Below are positions 52,400 to 61,584 of a stretch of 64,000 nt of DNA, in pieces. This stretch comes from Cryobacterium arcticum (GTDB taxonomy: Bacteria; Actinomycetota; Actinomycetes; Actinomycetales; Microbacteriaceae). Below the pieces are notes generated by a model, which did no database searches, was not told the origin of the DNA, and saw nothing but the letters and a program-made list of their open reading frames with translations. The stretch lies in the NCBI RefSeq assembly GCF_003185895.1, contig NZ_QHLY01000005.1:767476-831475 (forward strand), given 5' to 3'. The stretch's first letter is position 1; each line of letters opens with the position of its first letter. A program made the translations under genes and the position numbers.

Positions 52400-53164
52400 A
52401 TGACTCACCCGGCTGCCGGAGAGGCAGTAGACACAACCACGCCCACCCCCGATTCGCACACCTCGTCAGAGGCTGAACCCACCGAGGCTTCGCCCTCCGG
52501 ATTCACCCTCTTCACTGTGCTGCGCAAGGACCCGGCCAACCCCGACGACCTCGACGGCCGGGACGTTCCGCGTTTCGTCGACGAACTCGACGGCATCATT
52601 GCCCTCGTCGAGGCCGAAGGCGTGACGGTCCGCGGGTTCTACGACGTCTCCGGCCTCCGCGCCGACGCCGACGTGATGATCTGGACGCACGCCGACGAAG
52701 CCCAGAGCCTGCAGTGGGCCAACCGCGAGTTGCGTCGCAGCCGCCTGCTCAAGAGCCTGTTGCCCACCTGGAACGCGATGGGTGTGCACCGCGACGCCGA
52801 ATTCAACAAGAGCCACGTTCCCGGCTTCCTGCGCGGCATCGAGCCCAAGGCCTGGCTCACCGTGTACCCGTTCGTGCGCAGCTACGAGTGGTACCTGCTG
52901 CCCGAAGCCGAGCGCGGCAAGATGCTCGCCGACCACGGCCGCAAGGGTGCCGCGTTCCGTGGCGCTATTGCCAACACCGTCTCCTCCTTCGCCCTCGGCG
53001 ACTACGAGTGGCTGCTGCCGATCGAGTCCGACGAGCTCACCGAGCTGGTCGACCTGATGCGCGAACTGCGCGCCACCGAAGCCCGCCGCCACGTGCGCGA
53101 AGAGGTTCCGTTCTACACCGGCCGCCGCATCACCACCGCGGAGCTCGTGGAGGTCCTGCAGTAA
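52400..53164 (+). CDS. hemQ: Coproheme decarboxylase ChdC (HemQ)
   Basis: Final step of the coproporphyrin-dependent route: decarboxylates iron coproporphyrin III to heme b. The 254-residue product has a disordered Thr/Pro/Glu-rich N-terminus (1-35) and the chlorite-dismutase-like fold. The catalytic tyrosine is probably Tyr156 in V-Y-P-F-V-R-S-Y-E-W-Y, and the proximal heme ligand His179 in M-L-A-D-H-G. Its TAA overlaps the ATG of cpfC by one base. A TAGTAC-like -10 close to the start suggests a short or absent leader. Confidence 0.95.
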   Translation: MTHPAAGEAVDTTTPTPDSHTSSEAEPTEASPSGFTLFTVLRKDPANPDDLDGRDVPRFVDELDGIIALVEAEGVTVRGFYDVSGLRADADVMIWTHADEAQSLQWANRELRRSRLLKSLLPTWNAMGVHRDAEFNKSHVPGFLRGIEPKAWLTVYPFVRSYEWYLLPEAERGKMLADHGRKGAAFRGAIANTVSSFALGDYEWLLPIESDELTELVDLMRELRATEARRHVREEVPFYTGRRITTAELVEVLQ

Positions 53165-54258
53165 TGACCAAATACGACGCCCTGCTGCTCGCCGGTTTCG
53201 GCGGCCCAGAGGGCCAGGACGACGTGATCCCGTTCCTGCGCAACGTCACCCGGGGCCGCGGCATCCCGGAAGAACGCCTCGAAGAGGTCGCGGTGCACTA
53301 CCGCCACTTCGGCGGCATCAGCCCGATCAACCACCAGAACCGGGTTCTCCGTGCCGCCCTGCAGGCCGAGCTCGACCGTCGTGGCATCGATCTGCCGGTG
53401 ATCTGGGGCAACCGCAACTGGGCACCGTACCTGCCCGACACCATCGCCGAAGCGCACGCCGCCGGCCAGGACCGCCTGCTCGCCATCGCAACCAGCGCCT
53501 ACAGCTCGTACTCCGGCTGCCGCCAGTACCGCGAGGACTTCGCCCAGGCGCTGGAGACCACCGGGTTGACCGGAACCGTGCAGATCGACAAGATCCGCCA
53601 GTTCTTCGACCACCCCGGCTTCGTCACCCCGTTCATCGAGGGTGTGCGCAACGGCCTGGCCGAGATCGAGGCCGCGAACCCCGGCATCAACCTCACGACC
53701 GAGGTCGAGGTGCTGTTCTCGACGCACTCGATCCCGTCGACGGATGCCGCCAAGAGCGGCCCGGCCGAGCGCGGCTTCGGCGAGGGCGGCGCCTATGCCG
53801 CCCAGCACCTGGCCGTGGCCGATGTGGTCATGCAGGGCCTCGACACCCCGTGGCAGCTGGTCTACCAGTCCCGCAGCGGGCCGCCCAGCATGCCGTGGCT
53901 CGAGCCCGACATCAACGACGCCATCGCGTTGCTGCCCGCCCGTGGCATCCGCGCCGTCGTCATCGTGCCGCTCGGCTTCGTCAGCGACCACATGGAGGTC
54001 ATGTGGGACCTCGACAACGAGGCCACCGAATCGGCCAAGGAGCACGGCCTGTTCTCGGTGCGCGTGCCCACGCCCGGCGCTGACCCGGTCTTTGTCAGCG
54101 GCCTGATCGACCTGGTCGAAGAACGCCTGGCCGACACCGAGCCGGCCGACCGGCCCGCCCTCACCGACCTCGGCCCCTGGTATGACATCTGCCGGCCGGG
54201 CTGTTGCGAGAACGTGCGGCTCGGCTTCAAGCCGGCCGTCGCTGGTATCGCCCCGTGA
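53164..54258 (+). CDS. hemH: Coproporphyrin III ferrochelatase
   Basis: Inserts Fe2+ into coproporphyrin III. The 364-residue product has the ferrochelatase pattern L-L-L-A-G-F-G-G-P-E, Y-x-x-F-G-G-I-S-P-I, the metal-site His in F-S-T-H-S-I-P and a later E-P-D-I segment. Cys119 (Y-S-G-C-R-Q-Y) together with Cys343, Cys347 and Cys348 at the C-terminus matches the 2Fe-2S cluster ligands of actinobacterial CpfC. It is translationally coupled to chdC before it (TAATG) and hemC after it (GTGA). Confidence 0.96.
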   Translation: MTKYDALLLAGFGGPEGQDDVIPFLRNVTRGRGIPEERLEEVAVHYRHFGGISPINHQNRVLRAALQAELDRRGIDLPVIWGNRNWAPYLPDTIAEAHAAGQDRLLAIATSAYSSYSGCRQYREDFAQALETTGLTGTVQIDKIRQFFDHPGFVTPFIEGVRNGLAEIEAANPGINLTTEVEVLFSTHSIPSTDAAKSGPAERGFGEGGAYAAQHLAVADVVMQGLDTPWQLVYQSRSGPPSMPWLEPDINDAIALLPARGIRAVVIVPLGFVSDHMEVMWDLDNEATESAKEHGLFSVRVPTPGADPVFVSGLIDLVEERLADTEPADRPALTDLGPWYDICRPGCCENVRLGFKPAVAGIAP

Positions 54259-55208
54259 GCGTCATCCGAGTGGGTACCAGGGGGAGCGCCCTCGCCCTGG
54301 CCCAGACCACCGCGGTGGCGAACCGCATCGCAGCCGCTGCCGGCGTCGACATCGAGATCGTGCCGATCACCACGCACGGTGACGTCTCACGCGAGTCCCT
54401 CTCCAGCCTCGGCGGCACCGGCGTGTTCGCCAGCGCCCTGCGCGAATCCCTGCTGAACGACGAGTGCGACGTGGTGGTGCACTCCTTCAAGGACCTGCCC
54501 ACCGACGTCTACCCCGGCCTCACCATCGGCGCCACGCCCAAGCGCGCCGATGCGCGCGACGTGCTCGTCGCCCGTGACGGACTCACCCTCGCCACTCTGC
54601 CGGAGGGCGCCAAGGTGGGCACCGGTTCGCCGCGTCGCGCCGCACAGCTGCGAGAGCAGCGCCCGGACCTCGACGTCGTCGACATCCGCGGCAACGTCGA
54701 CACCCGGCTCGCCCTCGTCACCGACGAGAAGCTGCACGCCGTGGTGCTCGCCGCCGCCGGACTCAGCCGGCTCGGCCTGCTGGAGAACCTGGCCACCGAG
54801 TTCCTCGAACTCTCCGACTGGCCCACGGCGCCCGGGCAGGGCGCCCTCGCGATCGAGGTGCGCGACGTGAAGCCGGACCGCCTGCTCGCCAAGGCGCTGG
54901 CCGTGCTCAACCACGCCACCACCCAGGCCACGGTCACGGCCGAGCGCCACGTGCTCGCCCGGCTCGAGGCTGGTTGCGCTGCCCCGATCGGGGCGACCGC
55001 GGTGCTCGACGACGGTCTGCTCTTCCTTACCGCCACCGTCTACAGCCCCGACGGCACCCGCCGCATCACCGCCTCGCACGCGGCAACCCCGGAATCGCAC
55101 TCCGCGGCCGACCTGCTCGATGCCGCGCACGACGTCGCCGACCGCGCCGCCCGGGAGCTGCTCGCCGGCGGCGCCGCCGAATTCGCCCCGCTCACGGTGA
55201 CCTCGTGA
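54255..55208 (+). CDS. hemC: Hydroxymethylbilane synthase (porphobilinogen deaminase)
   Basis: Polymerises four porphobilinogens to hydroxymethylbilane. The 317-residue product opens R-V-G-T-R-G-S-A-L-A-L-A-Q, has H-S-F-K-D-L-P-T with the catalytic Asp region, and binds its dipyrromethane cofactor through Cys241 in L-E-A-G-C-A-A-P-I-G. Start GTG 54255 overlaps the ferrochelatase stop, and its own stop overlaps the hemD start, giving strict coupling through this part of the locus. Confidence 0.97.
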   Translation: MSVIRVGTRGSALALAQTTAVANRIAAAAGVDIEIVPITTHGDVSRESLSSLGGTGVFASALRESLLNDECDVVVHSFKDLPTDVYPGLTIGATPKRADARDVLVARDGLTLATLPEGAKVGTGSPRRAAQLREQRPDLDVVDIRGNVDTRLALVTDEKLHAVVLAAAGLSRLGLLENLATEFLELSDWPTAPGQGALAIEVRDVKPDRLLAKALAVLNHATTQATVTAERHVLARLEAGCAAPIGATAVLDDGLLFLTATVYSPDGTRRITASHAATPESHSAADLLDAAHDVADRAARELLAGGAAEFAPLTVTS

Positions 55209-55990
55209 ACGCCCCGCGGTTCAACCCCGAGAAGCCCCTGGCCGGCTGGCGCGTTCTCGTGCCCCGCGGCGGGCCCTGGGGCGACCAGGTCGCTGCCAAC
55301 CTGCGCTCGCGCGGTGCCATGCCGATCGTGGCGCCGATGATCAACTTCGCGCCCACCGACGACGCCGCCGCCCTCGAAACCGCGCTGGCCAAGCTCGCCG
55401 CCGGCGACTTCGACTGGATGACCGTGACCAGCGCCACCACCGTTGATGTTCTGTCGTCGCACCGGGCCGTCGTGGCGCCGGGCACCCGCATCGCCGCGGT
55501 CGGCGAGACCACGGCCGCGGCGCTCGTTGCCGCCGGTTACCACGTGGACATCGTGCCGGCCGAGGACAACTCGGCCAAGGGCCTGCTCGCGGAGTGGGAG
55601 GCGGCCACGCACGGCGCCATCCAGCTGCGGGTGCTCACCCTGCGCTCGGAGATCGCCAAGCCGCTGCTCACCGAGGGCCTGCGCCGGATCGGCCACGATG
55701 TGGAGTCGGTCGTCGCCTACCGCACGGTGGGTGTGCCCGTCGCCGACCGCGTCGTCGCCGACGTGAAGGCCGGTCGGGTGCACGCCGTTCTCGTCACCAG
55801 CGGCAGTGTCGCGCAGCAGGTGCAGGACCAGCTCGGCCCCATCCCGCGCACCACGCTGATCGCCTGCATCGGCCCGCGCACCGCCAAGGATGCGGCGGCC
55901 ATCGGTCTGCACGTCGACGTCGTCGCCGACGCCCCCAGCGCCGAGTCCCTCATCGAGGCGCTTGTGCGCCTCGCCCCCCGCGACCTCTAG
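55205..55990 (+). CDS. hemD: Uroporphyrinogen-III synthase
   Basis: Closes hydroxymethylbilane to uroporphyrinogen III. The 261-residue product has the two-lobed HemD pattern, with V-L-V-P-R-G-G-P-W-G-D near the start, W-M-T-V-T-S-A-T-T-V, V-G-E-T-T-A-A-A-L and V-T-S-G-S-V-A-Q-Q-V. Sequence conservation in this family is low, so the position after hemC is part of the evidence. GTG 55205 overlaps the hemC stop. The convergent MarR gene ends 4 bp after it. Confidence 0.93.
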   Translation: MNAPRFNPEKPLAGWRVLVPRGGPWGDQVAANLRSRGAMPIVAPMINFAPTDDAAALETALAKLAAGDFDWMTVTSATTVDVLSSHRAVVAPGTRIAAVGETTAAALVAAGYHVDIVPAEDNSAKGLLAEWEAATHGAIQLRVLTLRSEIAKPLLTEGLRRIGHDVESVVAYRTVGVPVADRVVADVKAGRVHAVLVTSGSVAQQVQDQLGPIPRTTLIACIGPRTAKDAAAIGLHVDVVADAPSAESLIEALVRLAPRDL

Positions 55991-55994
55991 CAGG

Positions 55995-56507
55995 TCAGTT
56001 CGGCCGGTGGCCGACCGACAGCGCCTCTGCATGGGCGTCCAGTTCGGCGGCCGCTGACCGCAGATAGCGGCTGATCACGGCGTTCTCCTGCTCCGTGAAC
56101 TGCTCAGCCAGGGTGTCGAGGGCGGCGAAGAGCGGACCCAGTTCACCGAGGATGCGGGCGACAGCGTGCGCCTGCGGCACCAGGTGCACCCGGCGCCGGT
56201 CGAGGTCGTCGCGCGAGCGAGTGACGTGCCCAGCCTTCTCCAACCTGTCGGCGAGTTCGGTGGCGGATCCGGTGCTGATGCCCAGGCGCGCCCCGAGTTC
56301 GGCGGGGCCGAGCGGGCTCGTTTCGCTGTCCATGATGTGACCCATGGCCTCGTAGTCGAGCGAGCGCAGGCCCACCTTGGCGGCGAGGGCGTGATCGAGA
56401 TTGCCGGCCGCTCGATTGACCGCGCGCAGCGACCAGGAGACGTCGGCGGCCGACATCCGAGCACGCTCGATATCTTCCGGATCGGGGGTGGCGTTGTGCT
56501 CGCTCAT
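55995..56507 (-). CDS. MarR-family transcriptional regulator
   Basis: Cytosolic winged-helix repressor type of 170 residues. The DNA-binding core (about 65-120) includes L-G-P-A-E-L-G-A-R-L-G-I-S-T-G-S-A-T-E-L-A-D-R-L-E and the wing R-D-D-L-D-R-R-R-V-H-L-V. It diverges from an MFS pump gene and probably represses it; two short inverted repeats lie between them. It interrupts the heme gene order between hemD and hemB. The ligand is unknown. Confidence 0.9.
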   Translation of the reverse strand: MSEHNATPDPEDIERARMSAADVSWSLRAVNRAAGNLDHALAAKVGLRSLDYEAMGHIMDSETSPLGPAELGARLGISTGSATELADRLEKAGHVTRSRDDLDRRRVHLVPQAHAVARILGELGPLFAALDTLAEQFTEQENAVISRYLRSAAAELDAHAEALSVGHRPN

Positions 56508-56516
56508 GGGGCTATT

Positions 56517-56544
56517 CTAGTTCGCAATTAGCTCCGTTGCGGAG
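56517..56544. promoter_or_regulatory. Inverted repeats between marR and MFS genes
   Basis: CTAGTTCGCAATTAG (56517-56531) is a near-palindrome with CTANTT/AANTAG arms; CTCCGTTGCGGAG (56532-56544) is a 5-bp-arm inverted repeat. Either could be the MarR-family operator in the 70-bp divergent region. Confidence 0.45.
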
Positions 56545-56577
56545 TGACTCGGATACCGAATGAATAGGAGAATTGAC

Positions 56578-58197
56578 ATGCAGAATCCCTCCGACTCAGC
56601 GTCCGCGCCCGGCGGCCGGCACGGTCAGGTCCTGTCCGATGGTCGACTCCGCAGCCTGCTGAGCGTGCTCTGCGCGGGATTGGCCCTCGTAGTTGCGGGA
56701 AACTCGGCCCTGGCCATCGCCCTTCCCGACATCGCCGCAGACCTCGAAGCCGACCAGTCCGAATTGACCTGGATCATCGATGCCTACGCCCTGACCTTCG
56801 CCGCGCTCCTGCTCACCGCCGGCATCGCCGCGGACCGCATCGGGCGCCGCACCATCCTCGTCGCCGGCCTGGTCATCTTCGGGGCGGCGAACCTCGCCTC
56901 GGCGTTCTCGCCCGACGCCGGCTGGTTCATCGCCCTGCGCGCCCTGGCGGGGGTCGGCGCGGCGGCGGTATTCCCGGTGACGTTGTCGGCACTCGTCGAC
57001 GCGTATCCGCCGGAACGGCGCACCTTCGCCATCGGCGTCTGGTCGGGGGTGAGCTCAGCCGGCGCCGTCGCCGGAACAATCGTGGCCGGGGCGCTCCTGG
57101 AGTTCTGGTGGTGGGGCAGCGTACAGATCCTCTTCGGTGCCGTTGCCCTGATGATCATTCTGCCGGTGTTGGCCCTGGTCGCCCAGAACCGCAATCCGGC
57201 GCTGTCGCTGGACCCGGTCGGCGCGCTGTGGTCGGTGCTGGCCCTGGCCGGCCTGGTCTTCGGTGTTGTCGAGGGTCCGCAGCGCGGGTGGCTCGACGCG
57301 GTGACCCTGGTTGCCCTCGGGGTGGGCGCGGTCGGCTTCATCGGGTTCGTCGTGCACCAGCTGCGAGCGGCGGCGCCGTCGCTGGACGTCCGGCTGTTCC
57401 GCAATCGCGGGTTGGCGGCCGGGTCCGCGATCGTCACCGTGCAGTTCTTCGCCTCACTCGGGTTCTTCGTCCTGTCGCCGCAGTACCTGCAAATTGTGCT
57501 CGAGTACAGCCCCCTCGGTGCCGCGCTCGCCCTTCTCGTGGTTCCTGTCGGCGTGGGAGCCGGCATCGGGGCCGCCGCAGCGCTCACGAAAAGAGTCGGC
57601 GCCCGGGTGCCCGGCGCTCTGGGCCTGCTCCTGATGGCTCTCGGCTTCACCCTGATCGGCTGGGGACTCATCGGGGGCCTGGACCCCTCGCTCTGGCTGC
57701 TCGGCGGGGGAGTCCTCATCTTCGGGGTGGGCTTCGGCATGGGAATCGCACCGGGAACCGAACTGATCATCGACGGCCTGCCCGCTGAACGCCGCTCTGT
57801 CGCCAGCGCCGTCAACGACATCACCCGTGAGGTGGGCGGTGTGCTCGGCATCGCGGTGCTCTCCAGCATCCTGGTCAGCTTCTACCGTGCCGATATCGCC
57901 CCGGTGCTGGCCGATGTGCCCAATGCGGTGCGCGAGGTCGTGGACGCCGGTGCCGGTGCGGCGATCGGCCTGGCCGGCTCTCTCGGGCCCGAGGGGCAGG
58001 CCCTCGTCGACGCGGCCAGGGAGGCCTTCGCCGTCGGTTTGAGCGCGTCGATGTTCGTGGGCGCCGTCGTTCTCGCCGTCGCGGCCGTCATCACATTCCT
58101 GGTCGCTCCAGCCGGCACGCGCGCTCCACACGACCGCCCCGCCGCCCCGGGCTCCGCCGAAGCGCCCACCGCCCCCGCACTCAGGCGGGAGGCCTAG
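56578..58197 (+). CDS. MFS multidrug transporter, DHA2 family (14 TM)
   Basis: Membrane exporter of 539 residues with 14 predicted segments. DHA2 signs include N-S-A-L-A-I-A-L-P-D-I-A, the W-I-I-D-A-Y-A-L-T-F segment, G-I-A-A-D-R-I-G-R-R-T and V-S-S-A-G-A-V-A-G motif C. The C-terminal 25 residues are Pro/Ala-rich. ATG 56578 has AGGAG 7 nt upstream; ATG 56560 is the alternative. Regulated presumably by the divergent MarR. The hemB gene follows 9 bp later and may be co-transcribed with it. Confidence 0.9.
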   Translation: MQNPSDSASAPGGRHGQVLSDGRLRSLLSVLCAGLALVVAGNSALAIALPDIAADLEADQSELTWIIDAYALTFAALLLTAGIAADRIGRRTILVAGLVIFGAANLASAFSPDAGWFIALRALAGVGAAAVFPVTLSALVDAYPPERRTFAIGVWSGVSSAGAVAGTIVAGALLEFWWWGSVQILFGAVALMIILPVLALVAQNRNPALSLDPVGALWSVLALAGLVFGVVEGPQRGWLDAVTLVALGVGAVGFIGFVVHQLRAAAPSLDVRLFRNRGLAAGSAIVTVQFFASLGFFVLSPQYLQIVLEYSPLGAALALLVVPVGVGAGIGAAAALTKRVGARVPGALGLLLMALGFTLIGWGLIGGLDPSLWLLGGGVLIFGVGFGMGIAPGTELIIDGLPAERRSVASAVNDITREVGGVLGIAVLSSILVSFYRADIAPVLADVPNAVREVVDAGAGAAIGLAGSLGPEGQALVDAAREAFAVGLSASMFVGAVVLAVAAVITFLVAPAGTRAPHDRPAAPGSAEAPTAPALRREA

Positions 58198-58206
58198 GCT
58201 GGTCGG

Positions 58207-59193
58207 GTGATAAACCCCGTCATCCGCCCGCGACGACTGCGCAGCACCCCCGCACTCCGCCGCCTGGCCAGCGAAACCCGTCTCCACCCCGCCGAACTCG
58301 TTCTGCCGCTGTTCGTACGTGAAGGAAACGACTCCACCCCGATCTCCTCGATGCCCGGCGTCGTGCAGCACAGCCTCGACGGCGCCCGCCGCGCGGTGGC
58401 CGAGGCTGCGGCGGCCGGCATCGGCGGGGTGATGCTCTTCGGCGTGCCCACGGTGCGGGACGCCACCGGTACCGGCGCCACCGATCCGGACGGCATCCTG
58501 AACGCCGCCACCCGCGCCGTGGTCGCCGAGGTGGGCGACGCGCTGGTGGTGCAGACCGACCTGTGCCTCGACGAATTCACCGACCACGGCCACTGCGGCG
58601 TGCTCGCCGCCGACGGCTCCGTCGACAATGACGCCACCCTGCTGCGCTACAACGACATGGCACTCGCCCAGGCCGAGGCCGGCTCGGCGCTGCTCGGCCT
58701 GTCCGGCATGATGGACGGCCAGGTCGCCTCCGTGCGCGCCACCCTCGACACCGCCGGCTACGCCGACACCGCCGTGCTCGCGTACTCGGCCAAGTACGCC
58801 TCCGCCTATTACGGCCCGTTCCGCGAGGCCGTGCAGTCCACCCTGGTCGGCGACCGCCGCACCTACCAGCTCGACCCGGCCAACCGCCGCGAGGGCGTGC
58901 GCGAGGCCCGCATCGACATCGACGAGGGCGCCGACGTCGTCATGGTCAAGCCCGCCGGCAGCTACCTCGACGTGCTCGCCGAGGTCGCCGCGATGAGCGA
59001 GGTTCCGGTCTGGGCCTACCAGGTCTCCGGCGAATACGCCATGATCGAGGCCGCTGCCGCGCAGGGCTGGATCGACCGCCGCCGCGCCATCGAGGAGTCG
59101 GTGCTCAGCATCCGCCGTGCCGGCGCCGACGCGATTCTCACCTACTGGGCGGTCGAACTCGCCGCCTGGCTCACCGAAACGGATGCCCGATGA
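58207..59193 (+). CDS. hemB: Delta-aminolevulinic acid dehydratase (porphobilinogen synthase)
   Basis: Condenses two 5-aminolevulinates to porphobilinogen. The 328-residue TIM-barrel protein has the two active-site lysines K196 (L-A-Y-S-A-K-Y-A-S) and K248 (V-M-V-K-P-A-G-S-Y). The metal loop reads [14 protein letters not shown], with two of the three cysteines of zinc enzymes and an Asp-rich context, so metal type is uncertain. Start GTG 58207; its stop overlaps the hemL ATG. It follows an MFS gene by only 9 bp. Confidence 0.97.
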   Translation: MINPVIRPRRLRSTPALRRLASETRLHPAELVLPLFVREGNDSTPISSMPGVVQHSLDGARRAVAEAAAAGIGGVMLFGVPTVRDATGTGATDPDGILNAATRAVVAEVGDALVVQTDLCLDEFTDHGHCGVLAADGSVDNDATLLRYNDMALAQAEAGSALLGLSGMMDGQVASVRATLDTAGYADTAVLAYSAKYASAYYGPFREAVQSTLVGDRRTYQLDPANRREGVREARIDIDEGADVVMVKPAGSYLDVLAEVAAMSEVPVWAYQVSGEYAMIEAAAAQGWIDRRRAIEESVLSIRRAGADAILTYWAVELAAWLTETDAR

Positions 59194-60521
59194 CCGCCAC
59201 CACCCACAACGACGAGCTCTTCGCCCGGGCCCAGCTCTCCATTCCCGGCGGCGTCAACTCGCCCGTGCGCGCGTTCCGCTCGGTCGGCGGCACCCCACTG
59301 TTCCTCGTGAAGGCCGCCGGAGCATACGTCACCGATTCCGACGGCCGCGACTACGTCGACCTGGTCAGCTCCTGGGGCCCCGCGATACTCGGCCACGCCC
59401 ACCCCGCCGTGGTCGCCGCCGTGCAGGACGCCGCCGCACTCGGACTGTCCTTCGGCGCGTCGACTCCCGGCGAGACCGAACTGGCCGAGCTGATCAAGGG
59501 CCGCGTGGGCGCGATCGAGAAGCTCCGGTTGGTCTCCACCGGAACCGAAGCCACCATGACCGCCATCCGGCTGGCACGCGGGTTCACCCAGCGTGACCTG
59601 CTGATCAAGTTCGCCGGGCACTACCACGGCCACTCCGACGGCCTGCTGGCCGAGGCCGGAAGCGGCCTGGCCACGCTCGCGCTGCCCGGATCGGCCGGTG
59701 TCACTGCCGCCACCGCCGCGCAGACCCTGGTGCTGCCGTACAACGACCTAGGCGCCGTGCGCGCCGCCTTCGAGGCGTACCCCGGCCAGATCGCCGCGGT
59801 CATCACCGAAGCCGCCGCCGCCAACATGGGCGTCGTCGCCCCGGATGCCGGCTTCAACGCGGCCCTCTGCGACCTCGCGCACGAGTTCGGTGCGCTGCTC
59901 ATCGTCGACGAGGTCCTCACCGGCTTCCGGGTCAACCCGGGTGGCTTCTGGGCGCTGCAGGCCGAGGACGGCGAGAACTACACTCCCGACCTGTTCACCT
60001 ACGGCAAGGTCATCGGTGGCGGACTGCCGGTCGCGGCCCTCGGCGGCCGGGCCGACGTGATGGACTTCCTGGCCCCGGCCGGACCGGTCTACCAGGCCGG
60101 AACGTTGTCGGGCAACCCGGTGGCCGTCGCCGCCGGCATCGCCACCCTCACCGCGGCCGATGCCGCCGTGTATGCGCGCCTGGACGAGACCGCCGAGCTG
60201 CTCTCGGAGGCCGTCTCCAGCGCGCTCTTCGCCGAGGGCGTCGCGCACAGCGTGCAGCACGCCGGCAACCTGTTCAGCTTCGTCTTCGGCCAGGACGCCG
60301 CGATCACGCCGCCGCGCAGCTACGCCGAGGTGCAGCGCCAGGAGACGTTCCGGTACGGACCGTTCTTCCACGCGATGCTCGACCAGGGAATCTCGTTGCC
60401 GCCGTCGGTGTTCGAGGCCTGGTTCGTGTCGGCCGCGCACGACGGCGACTCGATCGGCCGCATCCTCGAGGCCCTGCCGGCCGCGGCCAAGGCCGCAGCG
60501 GAGGCCCGCCCGGCCGCCTAG
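59190..60521 (+). CDS. hemL: Glutamate-1-semialdehyde 2,1-aminomutase
   Basis: PLP enzyme forming 5-aminolevulinate from glutamate-1-semialdehyde, the second step after HemA. The 443-residue product has [10 protein letters not shown] near the N-terminus, [13 protein letters not shown], the D-E-V-L-T-G-F-R loop and the cofactor lysine K273 in [10 protein letters not shown]. Its ATG overlaps the hemB stop (ATGA). It closes the heme locus; a palindromic repeat begins 39 bp downstream. Confidence 0.97.
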   Translation: MTATTHNDELFARAQLSIPGGVNSPVRAFRSVGGTPLFLVKAAGAYVTDSDGRDYVDLVSSWGPAILGHAHPAVVAAVQDAAALGLSFGASTPGETELAELIKGRVGAIEKLRLVSTGTEATMTAIRLARGFTQRDLLIKFAGHYHGHSDGLLAEAGSGLATLALPGSAGVTAATAAQTLVLPYNDLGAVRAAFEAYPGQIAAVITEAAAANMGVVAPDAGFNAALCDLAHEFGALLIVDEVLTGFRVNPGGFWALQAEDGENYTPDLFTYGKVIGGGLPVAALGGRADVMDFLAPAGPVYQAGTLSGNPVAVAAGIATLTAADAAVYARLDETAELLSEAVSSALFAEGVAHSVQHAGNLFSFVFGQDAAITPPRSYAEVQRQETFRYGPFFHAMLDQGISLPPSVFEAWFVSAAHDGDSIGRILEALPAAAKAAAEARPAA

Positions 60522-60560
60522 CCCACCCGCGGCCACACTGGCCGCCGCCCCAGCGCCGCC

Positions 60561-60626
60561 AACTGTTGCCGAAGCGGACTTCTGCGTCCGGTGCACCGGG
60601 CGCAACAGTCCGCACGGGCAACAGTT
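60561..60626. repeat. Palindromic dispersed repeat, copy 3
   Basis: Arms AACTGTTGCC (60561-60570) and GGCAACAGTT (60617-60626) pair perfectly, inner GCGGAC/GTCCGC (60574-60579, 60608-60613) as in copy 1, around TCCGG.GCACCGG. It lies in the 254-bp gap after hemL, which otherwise shows nothing recognisable before the next gene. Confidence 0.7.
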
Positions 60627-60775
60627 CGGAGCAATTGCGCAGGCTGGGCCGCCTGCGGAGGTGGTGCGTGGGTGCCTCGCGGTGCGGCGGCGGTGCGGCA
60701 CTCCACGGCGTCGGCGTTACGTCTTTGTGAGGAAGCGACAGGGGGTTTTCCAGCCGGACCCGGCAGACTGGGGGA

Positions 60776-61555
60776 ATGGCTTCCTTGCGCGTACATCCCG
60801 ATCGGCTGGAGATTCACCTGACGCCCGCGGAGAAGACGCTGGCGCTTCGCCGGGAGAACGTGGTGGTGCAGCGGGAAAACATCCGATCGGTCACGATCAC
60901 GGATGATCCGTGGATCTGGGTGCGCGGCATCCGTGCCCCTGGCACCCTGGTGCCGCTCGTCGTGGCCGTCGGCGTGTGGAAGTTCCACGGCGGCAAGGAC
61001 TTTCTCGCGATCAAGCGCAAGCGCCAGGCTGTGGTGATCGACCTCGTCGGTGACGAGTTCGCCCGGCTCGTGCTGTCGACCAACCACGCCCCGGATCTGA
61101 TCGCTTCGCTCAAGCTCGACGCCGCCGGTACGGAGGCAGCTGCTGTGGCCGAGGCTGAAGCCGCGGCGACGGCCAAGGCCGCCAAGGCCGAGAAGGCCGC
61201 GAAGCCGGTCAAGCGCGCCAGGCCGGTCAAGCCCGCTGTCGTGGCAGAGCCCGCCGCCGAATCGAGCGATGTGAACGAGGCGCCTGCCGCGAAGGTCACT
61301 CCGGTCAAGCGCACCAGGACGAAGGCGCCGGTGGTGTCCGACGCCACCGCAGACGTCGCTGCCGCTGCGACCGAACCGGTCAAGCCGGTCAGGCGCGCCC
61401 GCACGGTCAAGCCCAAGGAACCGGCGCAGACCGGCGATCCAGCCGGGGCAGATAAGCCGGCCACCCCGCCGAAGCCGGTCGCGGCGAAGCCGGCCAGGAA
61501 GCCGGCGCCGGCCGCTCCCGTGACGCCGGCCGACGGCGCTGAGCCCACGGCTTAG
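60776..61555 (+). CDS. PH-like domain protein with long Ala/Lys/Pro-rich basic tail
   Basis: The 259-residue product has a compact N-terminal domain (1-115) of strands resembling bacterial PH-type domains (L-E-I-H-L-T-P-A-E-K-T-L-A-L, then D-D-P-W-I-W-V-R-G-I-R) with a short hydrophobic stretch (P-L-V-V-A-V-G-V-W). The remaining 145 residues are low complexity, with repeated P-V-K-R-A-R and P-V-K-P units like histone-H1-type tails. No signal peptide. It could bind nucleic acid or acidic surfaces through the tail; the role is unknown. Confidence 0.75.
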   Translation: MASLRVHPDRLEIHLTPAEKTLALRRENVVVQRENIRSVTITDDPWIWVRGIRAPGTLVPLVVAVGVWKFHGGKDFLAIKRKRQAVVIDLVGDEFARLVLSTNHAPDLIASLKLDAAGTEAAAVAEAEAAATAKAAKAEKAAKPVKRARPVKPAVVAEPAAESSDVNEAPAAKVTPVKRTRTKAPVVSDATADVAAAATEPVKPVRRARTVKPKEPAQTGDPAGADKPATPPKPVAAKPARKPAPAAPVTPADGAEPTA

Positions 61556-61584
61556 ACTCGCGGCGGCACGGCCCCGGGACGCTC

